Shown one piece after another: positions 1-7,678 of a DNA stretch of 41,015 nt. The stretch is taken from positions 1-41,015 of the forward strand of contig JAIPBS010000040.1 of NCBI GenBank assembly GCA_021738625.1, given 5' to 3'. Under the pieces are notes generated by a model. The model worked only from the letters and a program-made list of their open reading frames with translations. It had not been told where the DNA came from and did no database searches. The translations under genes and the position numbers were made by a program. The first letter of the stretch is position 1. Every line of letters starts with the position of its first letter. This stretch comes from Bacteroidales bacterium. Lineage in GTDB: Bacteria; Bacteroidota; Bacteroidia; Bacteroidales; JAIOZK01.

Positions 1-106
1 CAGATACATCATTTTGATTAATACCCACCAATCTCTCAAACTCTAATCATAAACCTAACATCATTCCCCATATTTAGCCCGGTTTCGTCAACACCGCATC
101 TAGCCT

Positions 107-538
107 TTGTTTTGCAAACAGGCCAGATGCTTAGTTATTCCCGGTGGTGCTTATTCCGAACTGATCCAATACAGCGACGGTACAACCAAGCTTGCTATCA
201 ACCTGTATGATTTCTCCACATCAAATTACATTACGAACACAAGGATCTACAACTTACCCGGTTCTATTCCAACGTCGGCAGAATTAACTGAGTTAACGCA
301 ACCGAAACCCGCTTATCCGAATCCCGCCAACGCATATGTGAATTTCGATTTCAACCATAAGCAGAAAGGGATTTTACTTCTTACTGATATCAATGGCAGA
401 GAAATTCGCAAGATCGGGATCGACGAAAAGCCCGGCCCGCAAACAATCAATATTTCGGGGTTAAAAAGCGGCACTTACTTATATTACATTGAATCCGGGG
501 GCAAATTCACACCGGTCCGCAAACTGATCATTAAATAA
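107..538 (+). pseudogene. C-terminal fragment of a T9SS-secreted protein (no start)
   Basis: The reading frame opens right after an in-frame TAG (101-103), has no ATG anywhere, and its only candidate start is a TTG at 107. Residues from about 66 to 143 look like a type A Por/T9SS C-terminal sorting domain: YPNPAN near the beginning, LTDINGREI in the middle, GLKSGTYLYYIE, and a basic tail ending KLIIK. In this family the domain directs export through the type IX machinery and is cleaved at the cell surface. The segment before it (YSELIQYSDG...) looks like the end of a larger secreted domain, so the N-terminal part with its signal peptide is missing. The other two frames upstream to base 1 are closed by stops, so a single nearby frameshift does not restore it. 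I read it as the 3' remnant of a decayed gene. Confidence 0.6.
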
Positions 539-556
539 AAAAAAGCGGCTGCTTTT
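533..556. terminator. Bidirectional terminator hairpin between converging genes
   Basis: AAAAGC at 541-546 and GCTTTT at 551-556 form a 6-bp stem with loop GGCT. On the minus strand the stem is followed by a run of eight T (540-533), which suits termination of pruA; on the plus strand only four T follow, at the end of the stem. Confidence 0.5.
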
Positions 557-593
557 AACAAACAACCACTTTAGTCAGATATTTAAAAAATGA

Positions 594-2225
594 TCATTCT
601 TCTTTCATATAAGGATACTTATAATCCTTAACCGGTACAAAAGTTTCCTTAATGGTCCTGGGGCTGATCCAGCGTACCAGGTTGAATTCCCCGCCGGCTT
701 TGTCGTTCGTGCCTGAGGCCCTGGAACCGCCGAAAGGCTGAAGTCCTACAATTGCTCCTGTGGGCTTGTCATTGATGTAAAAGTTTCCGGCTGCATAGCG
801 CAGTCTGTCACAGATTTTGGATGCAGCCACCCGGTCCCTGGAAAACACCGCCCCGGTGAGTCCGAAAGGAGAGGTGTTATCGCACAGATCAATGGCTTCA
901 TCAAGCTTGTCGTCGGGATAAATATAAACCGTCAGCACCGGGCCGAAAATCTCTTCTGTCATGGTCTTAAATTGTGGATCGAATGCCTGTATGATGGTCG
1001 GCCGGATAAAATAGCCCTCCGACTTGTCATATTTTCCGCCGGCAATGATCTCGGCATCTTTTGATTCTTTTGCATAATCGATATACCCGCGGATGTTGTC
1101 AAAGGCCTTTTCATCAATCACGGCGTTCATAAAGTTTTTCACATCCGTCACATCGCCCATCCGAATATCGTTGGCCATATCCACGATTAACTTTTTCAGC
1201 TCGGGCCAGAGTGATTGGGGGATGTACATCCTGGAAGCGGCCGAGCATTTCTGTCCCTGGTACTCGAAAGCGCCCCGGATGGTATTGGCGGCCACCTCAT
1301 CGGGATTGGAGGAGGGATGTACGAAAATAAAATCCTTACCTCCCGTTTCACCAACCAGTCTTGGATAAGACTTGTATGCTGTAAGATTTTTGTTGACTTC
1401 CGACCACAAATGATTAAATGTGGCGTTGGATCCGGTAAAATGGATCCCGGCCATGTCTTTGGATTTCAAAACATTGTTCCCGATGGTCGATCCCCTTCCG
1501 GGCAGGAAGTTGATCACGCCGGCAGGCAGTCCGGCTTCGGTAAAAACCTTCATCAGGTAATAATTCGAAAGCAGGGCAGTGGTTGCCGGTTTCCAGATGG
1601 TGGTATTGCCCATCATCACCGGTGCCATGTTCAGGTTGGAGGCAATGGCGGTAAAGTTGAAAGGGCTAACGGCAAATACAAAACCTTCAAGCGCCCTGAA
1701 TTCCATACGGTTTAGTTGGTTGAAGGCAGAACGTGGTTGGCTTTCGTAAATTCTGCCTGCAAAGTACGTATTGTATTTCAGGAAATCGATGGACTCGCAG
1801 ACCGCATCGATCTCCGACTGGTACATGTTTTTACTTTGCCCCAGCATGGTAGAAGCATTCATCAAAGCGCGGTATTTTGTGGAGATCAAATCGGCGGCTT
1901 TCAGCAAGATGGAAGCACGGATGGTCCAGGTCAGGTTCGACCAAAGCTTATGCGCTTCTTTTGCCGCTTTAACGGCCATAGCAACTTCCTTTTCACCGGC
2001 TTTGTGGTAAGTAGCCAAAACATGACCGTGGCGGTGTGGCATCACCACTTTACCGGTATCTCCGGTCCTGATCTCTTTTCCGCCAATGATCAGCGGGATT
2101 TCAATTTCCTGCTTGCATTGCCTGTTCAGCTCCTTCTCCAGCTCGGTTCTTTCCTTTGATTCTTTCAGGTATTCCAGCACAGGCTCATTGACCGGCACCG
2201 AAAAATTATAAATGGCATTGTTCAT
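594..2225 (-). CDS. pruA: L-glutamate gamma-semialdehyde dehydrogenase (1-pyrroline-5-carboxylate dehydrogenase)
   Basis: Cytosolic aldehyde dehydrogenase for the second step of proline breakdown: it oxidises glutamate gamma-semialdehyde to glutamate with NAD+. The 543-residue length fits the stand-alone P5CDH group, which lacks the PutA proline dehydrogenase domain. Visible ALDH landmarks are the Rossmann segment SPFNFTAI near 187-194, IHFTGSN at 261-267, the general-base motif VGETGGKD with Glu293, and the catalytic cysteine Cys327 in YQGQKCSAASR. FGPVLTVY and the late FGGSRASGTNDK motif are also in place. It is transcribed alone: a strong promoter lies upstream at 2264-2294 and a terminator hairpin follows. 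No proline dehydrogenase gene is in the window. Start is ATG at 2225. Confidence 0.95.
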   Translation of the reverse strand: MNNAIYNFSVPVNEPVLEYLKESKERTELEKELNRQCKQEIEIPLIIGGKEIRTGDTGKVVMPHRHGHVLATYHKAGEKEVAMAVKAAKEAHKLWSNLTWTIRASILLKAADLISTKYRALMNASTMLGQSKNMYQSEIDAVCESIDFLKYNTYFAGRIYESQPRSAFNQLNRMEFRALEGFVFAVSPFNFTAIASNLNMAPVMMGNTTIWKPATTALLSNYYLMKVFTEAGLPAGVINFLPGRGSTIGNNVLKSKDMAGIHFTGSNATFNHLWSEVNKNLTAYKSYPRLVGETGGKDFIFVHPSSNPDEVAANTIRGAFEYQGQKCSAASRMYIPQSLWPELKKLIVDMANDIRMGDVTDVKNFMNAVIDEKAFDNIRGYIDYAKESKDAEIIAGGKYDKSEGYFIRPTIIQAFDPQFKTMTEEIFGPVLTVYIYPDDKLDEAIDLCDNTSPFGLTGAVFSRDRVAASKICDRLRYAAGNFYINDKPTGAIVGLQPFGGSRASGTNDKAGGEFNLVRWISPRTIKETFVPVKDYKYPYMKEE

Positions 2226-2263
2226 ATGTGTTTCTTTTTGATGTTTTTATGCTTTCCGAGATG

Positions 2264-2294
2264 CAAAGGTATGCATAACGGAAGGAAGGGCAAA
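2264..2294 (-). promoter_or_regulatory. Bacteroidota-type promoter of pruA
   Basis: On the minus strand TTTG (2294-2291) is followed after exactly 19 bases by TACCTTTG (2271-2264), matching the Bacteroidota -33 TTTG / -7 TAnnTTTG consensus. The pruA ATG is 38 bases downstream of the -7 box. Confidence 0.7.
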
Positions 2295-2348
2295 TTATTT
2301 TATTATTGTATTTTTAAAGAAACTAGTGCTCAAAAACGAATAAACATC

Positions 2349-2820
2349 ATGTCTGAGACAGAAGAAAAGCTTTCCAAATCCGGCTTTCTTCTCAGCGGAT
2401 TGCCCACCATCCGGCTCGACACATTTATTGATGCGGCTTTTGCTTTTGCCACTACCATGCTGGTGATATCCGTCGGAACATCACAAGTACCTATGAGGAA
2501 TTCATTCTTGCTTTGAATGGCGTGCCGGCATTTCTGGCGAGCTTCATTCAAATCATGATCTTTTGGCTGGGTCACGGTGCTGGAGCAAATATTATGGCAT
2601 TGAAACCCCGGTAACCATCACCATCAGCCTGTCGCTCATCTTTGTAATACTGGTTTATGTTTGTCCGCTTAAGCTGATCTTTACGGCTTTGTTTGCCTGG
2701 CTGATGCCGGTAAAAATTGCTATTTATGCGGGATTTATTTATATCACCCTGCCTGTTAGTATGCCGGCTATTGCTATATATTTTGGTAGGCAAATTGAAC
2801 TTGAAAAGAAAACATCCTGA
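2349..2820 (+). pseudogene. TMEM175/DUF1211-like channel gene, broken by two frameshifts
   Basis: The N-terminal part (ATG at 2349) reads RLDTFIDAAFAFATTMLVIS, which resembles the first helix of bacterial TMEM175-type potassium channels (RL...DAVFAFA-like motif). The frame then ends early at 2516. A second frame (about 2475-2575) reads TYEEFILALNGVPAFLASF and FWLGH, and a third (about 2575-2820) reads WSKYYGIE followed by three hydrophobic helices and the C-terminal IELEKKTS. Joined, the pieces give one membrane protein of about 157 residues. Both shifts have the same sign and fit single-base losses near 2475-2490 and near 2574-2578. It is either a true pseudogene or carries two assembly errors. 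The gene is divergent from pruA. Confidence 0.7.
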
Positions 2821-2868
2821 TGAATGGAGCTGATAATAAGACAATCAGCTCCATTCATCAGGATGTTT
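2810..2868. terminator. 25-bp perfect hairpin between converging genes
   Basis: Bases 2810-2834 are the exact reverse complement of 2844-2868, with a 9-base loop AATAAGACA. It overlaps the TGA of the TMEM175-like reading (2818-2820) and lies 31 bases beyond the stop of the minus-strand propeller gene. It is a likely bidirectional terminator, although no T run follows. Confidence 0.6.
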
Positions 2869-2899
2869 GAGCATTCAACTTATATTTTGTTTGCAACCC

Positions 2900-5479
2900 T
2901 TATTCTTCTTTCATTTTCCCCATATAAATTCCTTTTACATTGATCGGCGGTTGAGTCACTGTTCCTTCACAAGGCCCCAATACCGCTTTGAAGTCATTAC
3001 CTGCTTTTGCGTGGAAGCCGGTTGTTAGTTTAACGTAGCCATTGGATTGATAGGTTACATCTGTCCCTTCTCCTCCGGTAATGATCCTGGAGGATTCGAT
3101 GTTAGCGCTGGATTCATAATACTGGTAACCTGTATAATTCGGATTGCTTGGATCGTTTGCTGTTGTGAGATAATAACTGCTTGGACAGGCAGAAAATAAC
3201 TCCGATTGCCAAATGCCACGTCCATAAGTTCCGGCCCTGATCTTCGAGACTGTGTAATTGATTTCAAGGTCGAAGACGGGAACAGTGGGTAAACCATTCC
3301 TGTATGGGATCCAGTCGCTCATGGTATTGTTCCTGTAAAACACACCGATATCCGTTCCCACATAAAGCGCATCGTCAGGTGATCCGTTGCAATCTTCATA
3401 AGCAATACAATTCATTGGCACATTGGGCAGGCTCCCTGAAATATTGGTCCAGCTTGAGCCGGCATTCGCTGAGCGGTATACCTTTTGGCCGCTCGTATAT
3501 CCTGCAATGGTCACAAACACATCAAGCGAGTAATCGGGGTTCACGGCGATAAAAGTTATATTGCCCCCGGGCAAACCTGAACTTATGGATGACCAGTTGC
3601 TTCCCCCGTCGTTCGACATCCAGATAGAGTTGTCATAGGAGGCATATATTCTGTTGGTGTTATTGGTTCCTATGGCCATGGCGCCCCGGCCGTCAACACC
3701 AACATTCGTCCAGGAACTTCCGCCATTGGTACTTTTATAAACATCACTCCAGCCACCGTAAATTGTTGTTGCAGTGCTCGGATTCATTATGTAGGGTGTG
3801 ATCCAATCGCCCGTGGGGTCGCCGGGCAAAGTGGGCCAAATGTTCGAATAGGAACTGCCTCCGTTGGTTGATTTTCGTAATGCACCATTCTGGCTTGAAT
3901 AATACATGATGTTGGAGTTGGAATGATCGATCATGCAATCCATGCCGTCGGCCCCAAGGATATGTTCAATACTAGTTCCACCTGTCCATTTGTTGGATCC
4001 ATTGTCCTGGGTGCCACCGATCAGCAAACTTGAATTGCTTTCGGTTCCTGCTATCCTGTACCATTGGGTGATCTCCAGTCCGTCGGACAGGTCGGTCCAA
4101 TTTTCTCCGAAATCCGTTGATCGAAACAGGCCTCCATCACTGCAGCAATAAACATAGTTGTTCAGTGGATTGATATCCAGATTATGGATATCGGCATGGG
4201 TGTAGCCAATCGGTCCGCCATATCCATCCCAGTCTGAAATACAAGTCCAGGTGGACCCGTAGTTTATAGATTTCCAGCAATTTATACCACCTGAAATTAA
4301 ATTGGCCACATTGGTTCTGGAACAAACCAGGGCCAAATCATAAGTTGTTTGGTGCTTATTGTCACCACCTGTTGTAGAATATCCGAGTATATTTGGAGTA
4401 TTGGCTTTAAGATCAAAGCTGGACCCACTATCATTAGATCTGTAAACCCCTTTAAAAGAACCGGTTCCTGTGGTCGGTCCCGCCAATATGTAAACATAAT
4501 TGGAGTTGCTGGGACTGACAGCCAATGCCATTCGGGTGCAGCCAGTCGGTATTCCACTGGTGATCTCGGTCCAGGAATCGCCTGTGTTGGTGGATCGGTA
4601 AAATTGTGATGCCTTGCAGGCATAAACATAGCTGGGATTTCCCGGCTTAAATTCTATATCAAAGAACCATCCGGCAACCTCAAGTGTCCAGGAACTGCCA
4701 CCGTCGGTTGTCCGGTAAACACCGTCCGAAGTCGCTGCCATCAGGATGCTTGGATTGCTGGGATGCATGATGAGCTTATAACCCCTTTTAAACTGTGTAG
4801 CCGTCCAGGAGAGCCCGGTGCTGTACCAGGTTTCCCCGCCGTTGGTGGTTTTTAGAACGCCAACAGAATAAGTATCCCTGGCATCACCGTCACCGGTCAG
4901 GATATACATCACATTGGTATTGTTGTAATTAACGGCAATACCGGAGACACCGATTCTGGGCATGCCGTCTGTCAGAGGCGTCCACGAACTGCCTCCGTTT
5001 GTGGTTTTCCATAGTCCACCTGAAGGACAGCCAACCCAAAACACAGATGAATTGGTTGGATGAAAGCAAACCGTATTCACTCTCCCTATTCCTGGGTTCC
5101 AGCCAGTACCGGAAGTAAAGTAATCGATTCCCAGGTTTGACCAATAACCATTTGTTGCTCTTGATCCCCCATTTGATCCTCTTTCCAATTCTTCCATATA
5201 CCTTTGGTATTCATTTAGATTCCTGGCTTCTATATTGGTGATCTTTCCATCGGGAGTCAACCTGTTCTTGTTGAAATACTCCCAGCGTTTCCATTGTTTG
5301 TAGCCAGAGCCTCTTCCCTGGTCTCTTCCCTCGAAATATTCTTCTGCCTGTTGCTGTATGATTGTGAAGTCATCCGTTGACGGATTCAACCATATGCTAT
5401 AGGGTAGAGCATCCTGTGCAATCGAGAATAAAGGGAAAAATACCAGACAAGCTATGATTGGTAAAATGTATTTTTTCAT
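2900..5479 (-). CDS. Secreted BNR/sortilin-like beta-propeller protein with coathanger-type C-terminus
   Basis: 859 residues with a signal peptide (MKKYILPIIACLVFFPLFSIA). After about residue 110 it contains many BNR/Asp-box-like blade repeats of the form S-T-N-G-G-S-S-W-T (for example KTTNGGSSWTPL, RTTDGGSSWTLE, KSTNGGSSYSN), the pattern of sialidase-like and VPS10/sortilin propellers. The C-terminal part has YYESSANIESSRI and GFHAKAGNDFKAV, which matches the three-coathanger-stack region common at the ends of Bacteroidota surface proteins. I see no canonical T9SS sorting domain, so its export route past the periplasm is unclear. It is the last gene of a three-gene operon, 7 bases after the small repeat protein. 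Substrate or ligand is unknown; no sialidase catalytic set is evident. Confidence 0.8.
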   Translation of the reverse strand: MKKYILPIIACLVFFPLFSIAQDALPYSIWLNPSTDDFTIIQQQAEEYFEGRDQGRGSGYKQWKRWEYFNKNRLTPDGKITNIEARNLNEYQRYMEELERGSNGGSRATNGYWSNLGIDYFTSGTGWNPGIGRVNTVCFHPTNSSVFWVGCPSGGLWKTTNGGSSWTPLTDGMPRIGVSGIAVNYNNTNVMYILTGDGDARDTYSVGVLKTTNGGETWYSTGLSWTATQFKRGYKLIMHPSNPSILMAATSDGVYRTTDGGSSWTLEVAGWFFDIEFKPGNPSYVYACKASQFYRSTNTGDSWTEITSGIPTGCTRMALAVSPSNSNYVYILAGPTTGTGSFKGVYRSNDSGSSFDLKANTPNILGYSTTGGDNKHQTTYDLALVCSRTNVANLISGGINCWKSINYGSTWTCISDWDGYGGPIGYTHADIHNLDINPLNNYVYCCSDGGLFRSTDFGENWTDLSDGLEITQWYRIAGTESNSSLLIGGTQDNGSNKWTGGTSIEHILGADGMDCMIDHSNSNIMYYSSQNGALRKSTNGGSSYSNIWPTLPGDPTGDWITPYIMNPSTATTIYGGWSDVYKSTNGGSSWTNVGVDGRGAMAIGTNNTNRIYASYDNSIWMSNDGGSNWSSISSGLPGGNITFIAVNPDYSLDVFVTIAGYTSGQKVYRSANAGSSWTNISGSLPNVPMNCIAYEDCNGSPDDALYVGTDIGVFYRNNTMSDWIPYRNGLPTVPVFDLEINYTVSKIRAGTYGRGIWQSELFSACPSSYYLTTANDPSNPNYTGYQYYESSANIESSRIITGGEGTDVTYQSNGYVKLTTGFHAKAGNDFKAVLGPCEGTVTQPPINVKGIYMGKMKEE

Positions 5480-5486
5480 GATTGCT

Positions 5487-5972
5487 TTACTTTTTAGGAT
5501 TTTCGCCTTTCGGTTGATTTTGCGGTCCTTGTAATTCTCTATAATTCGTCACCGGAACTTCGGAATTAGGTTCTGGCTGGTTATCAGGCCCGTTTAGATT
5601 CCTGTAGTTGATTATGCGATCAGGTTGAACTCCATTTTCCTGTTCCGAATTAACCGGGGCATGAAGCGTTTCAGCCTGATTACTTACTTTAAGATGTTTT
5701 TGTTCATCTTCCTTTTTACGGTCAACTGCTTGGGCTTCTGCTCCAGGAATAGGAGGCAGCCATGCCGGATCAGGCCTGGAAGGATTATCTTTGCCGGCTG
5801 TTTCAACAGCAAATTGAGGATCATCAGGCAAAGCAGGATCCATTTTCTTATCAGACAGCAATGCGCTTGCCTGATTTTGCTTTGAAACGTTTTCTTTAGC
5901 AACTTGTGCCTGCAGCTCCATGAATCCGCATAAGAACAAAAGGACGAGACTAAGTTTTATGTAATTTTTCAT
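5487..5972 (-). CDS. Small secreted repeat protein, unknown function
   Basis: 161 residues with an N-terminal signal peptide (MKNYIKLSLVLLFLCGFMELQAQ). The mature part is rich in Pro, Asn, Gln, Asp and Glu and has almost no predicted hydrophobic core. The C-terminal third holds two copies of a short repeat, NYRNLNGPDNQPE and NYRELQGPQNQPK, joined by an acidic linker. Such composition suggests an extended, unstructured linker or matrix-associated peptide rather than an enzyme. It sits between the fibre-like gene (12 bases upstream) and the propeller gene (7 bases downstream), so all three are probably made together and may act together at the cell surface. I do not recognise the family. Confidence 0.65.
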   Translation of the reverse strand: MKNYIKLSLVLLFLCGFMELQAQVAKENVSKQNQASALLSDKKMDPALPDDPQFAVETAGKDNPSRPDPAWLPPIPGAEAQAVDRKKEDEQKHLKVSNQAETLHAPVNSEQENGVQPDRIINYRNLNGPDNQPEPNSEVPVTNYRELQGPQNQPKGENPKK

Positions 5973-5984
5973 GACCTCATATTT

Positions 5985-7502
5985 TTATTCATTATCCTTT
6001 TTTATCTTATTGATCTCAGCTTCCAGGTCAGCAATTTTTTTGTTTTGCTGAATTAAATGCAGGGTAAGTTCTTCTACTTTTTCAAGCAGTTTTTTCTGCA
6101 TATCGCCAAGCAGCAGGCCGTTTTCTTCAATTTCCTGTGCGGATGGAATACCCGGAAGATGTTTTTGCTGACTAATCTGTTCTTCAACTTCTTCCAGACT
6201 CATCAGGATATATTCATCTGAGAACACATAATCCGGCCAGCTGGCCATATCTTCTACAAGCACTTCTTCACAGGCAATCTTGCCATCTACTGAAACGGAA
6301 TATCCGGTAGCTTGTGTGGTAGTTCCAACACGTAAATCACTGCTGACGTATGCATCACCCAGAAAGTACCCGGCCCAGTTGGTGGTACCGCTGGAAGCAT
6401 AACCGTAAACGCCAATATTCGTGCCTGCACTGCCCGACGCCGCTCCTCTGACGCCATAGGAATATGTGCCTGTTCCGGTCGAGTAGCCATATATTCCATA
6501 GCAAGTAGAAGCTGATCCGTAAGTGTAACCATAAACGCCAACACGGGTTCCGCTTGTCCCAGTTGAGGATCCATAAACACCATATGATGTGCTGGCGTAA
6601 TCATTCGAATTATTGAAACCCCTCACACCCATATAAGATCCTGTTCCATACACCCCATAGCCATAACCATTCGCCGGAGTGGAAGTCCCCTCAATGGCTC
6701 TTGTGTCAGATGACAATGTATGATTAACTGTTGAAGATAAAACGGTATTGGTATAATCTTCCGCTGTAGAATGGCTATGACCGACAACCCTTACCCTGCC
6801 GCTAAAGTCGCCTGCTAAATTATAATTGCCGTTAGTTGCCTTGGCATAAATGGCGTAGTTTGTTCCTGTATTTGCGCCATCAGCAACAAATAATCCGGCA
6901 TAATTGGTTGAATTATCATCATTGTTCCAACCGTAAATAGCAGCTCCATCCAGGCCGACATTTGGCTTAATGCCCAAAACAGCAGCATTCCAGACACTTA
7001 TCGGGGCACCTAAATAACTAGGTTTCAGAACACCAAGAAAGCCGGTCGCGTAACTATCGTCGCCCCATTGATCGGAACCTCTTACTGCTGCTTTACCATC
7101 AGTATAGTTAACCGCATTTAAACCATGAGATAAGGGATCGTTTGTCCCAATTGCAACCTGGCCCGCACTAAAGTAGATATCTGAGCCGCTTGATTGCCAG
7201 TAATCACCGAATCGTTTCCAGTTTCCATTGTAATAATAAAATCCAGATGTGTTGTCAGTTTGGTAATAGAGCAGGCCAATTGCCGGTGAACTGGGTCGAT
7301 TGGTGAGTGTCATGCGCGGAGGGAGAAAGCCTTTTCCCGTGGCTTTTACTTCCAGCATGGAAGAAGCATCCGGTGAACTTCCATCGGAGTTCACAGAAAC
7401 CTGCGCCACCATAATGGTTGGCAGCAGAAGCATGATACAAAGCATAGCTGTTTTTCTTAGAAAACAGGACAGCATTAACCTGTTCAAATCTGTAGTTTTC
7501 AT
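5985..7502 (-). CDS. Secreted fibre-like protein with GVYG repeats and S74-like C-terminus
   Basis: 505 residues with a signal peptide ending near VAQ. Residues about 40-90 hold a module seen in many Bacteroidota exported proteins (SSMLEVKATGKGFLPPRM, then LLYYQTDNTSGFYYYNGNWK). The centre (about 150-400) repeats GVYG/GIYG/GVRG motifs every 20-25 residues, suggestive of a beta-structured, probably trimeric shaft. The C-terminus contains WPDYVF, HLPGIPSAQEI, LLGDMQKKLLEKVEELTLH and a terminal coiled coil. It resembles the intramolecular-chaperone region of tail-fibre proteins (peptidase S74-like) found at the ends of Bacteroidota surface proteins. First gene of the operon with the small repeat protein and the propeller. 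A phage origin is possible for the fold, but no other phage genes are nearby. Confidence 0.75.
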   Translation of the reverse strand: MKTTDLNRLMLSCFLRKTAMLCIMLLLPTIMVAQVSVNSDGSSPDASSMLEVKATGKGFLPPRMTLTNRPSSPAIGLLYYQTDNTSGFYYYNGNWKRFGDYWQSSGSDIYFSAGQVAIGTNDPLSHGLNAVNYTDGKAAVRGSDQWGDDSYATGFLGVLKPSYLGAPISVWNAAVLGIKPNVGLDGAAIYGWNNDDNSTNYAGLFVADGANTGTNYAIYAKATNGNYNLAGDFSGRVRVVGHSHSTAEDYTNTVLSSTVNHTLSSDTRAIEGTSTPANGYGYGVYGTGSYMGVRGFNNSNDYASTSYGVYGSSTGTSGTRVGVYGYTYGSASTCYGIYGYSTGTGTYSYGVRGAASGSAGTNIGVYGYASSGTTNWAGYFLGDAYVSSDLRVGTTTQATGYSVSVDGKIACEEVLVEDMASWPDYVFSDEYILMSLEEVEEQISQQKHLPGIPSAQEIEENGLLLGDMQKKLLEKVEELTLHLIQQNKKIADLEAEINKIKKDNE

Positions 7503-7551
7503 AAGTTAAATGGATTTACGTGTATATTCCTATTTATTAAAATTTGATGAA

Positions 7552-7580
7552 CGAATATAACGTCTCGGGAATTAGACAAT
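7552..7580 (-). promoter_or_regulatory. Possible promoter of the secreted-protein operon
   Basis: TTG (7579-7577) and TATATTCG (7559-7552, one mismatch to TAnnTTTG) lie 17 bases apart on the minus strand, about 50 bases before the ATG at 7502. The fit is imperfect. Confidence 0.35.
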
Positions 7581-7619
7581 AAATATACATTAAATCTTAA
7601 GCGAAAACAACTTATTTCC

Positions 7620-7639
7620 TAAATATCGAATGATATTTA
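7620..7639 (-). terminator. Weak hairpin after malQ
   Basis: TAAATATC and GATATTTA pair as an 8-bp AT-rich stem with loop GAAT, 40 bases beyond the malQ stop. No T run follows, so termination of the glucan operon here is only a guess. Confidence 0.3.
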
Positions 7640-7678
7640 CAAATTAATATGGTTGAAAAGTAGAAAATACGGAGCCAA

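Noticed and set aside
1093..2159. Plus-strand open frames opposite pruA (91, 166, 147 and 79 codons)
   Set aside because: They are the antisense shadow of a well-conserved dehydrogenase whose catalytic motifs are in place; compositions are not protein-like.
5985..7502. Prophage tail-fibre gene
   Set aside because: The S74-like end and repeats suggest a fibre, but a signal peptide is present and no other phage genes are nearby.
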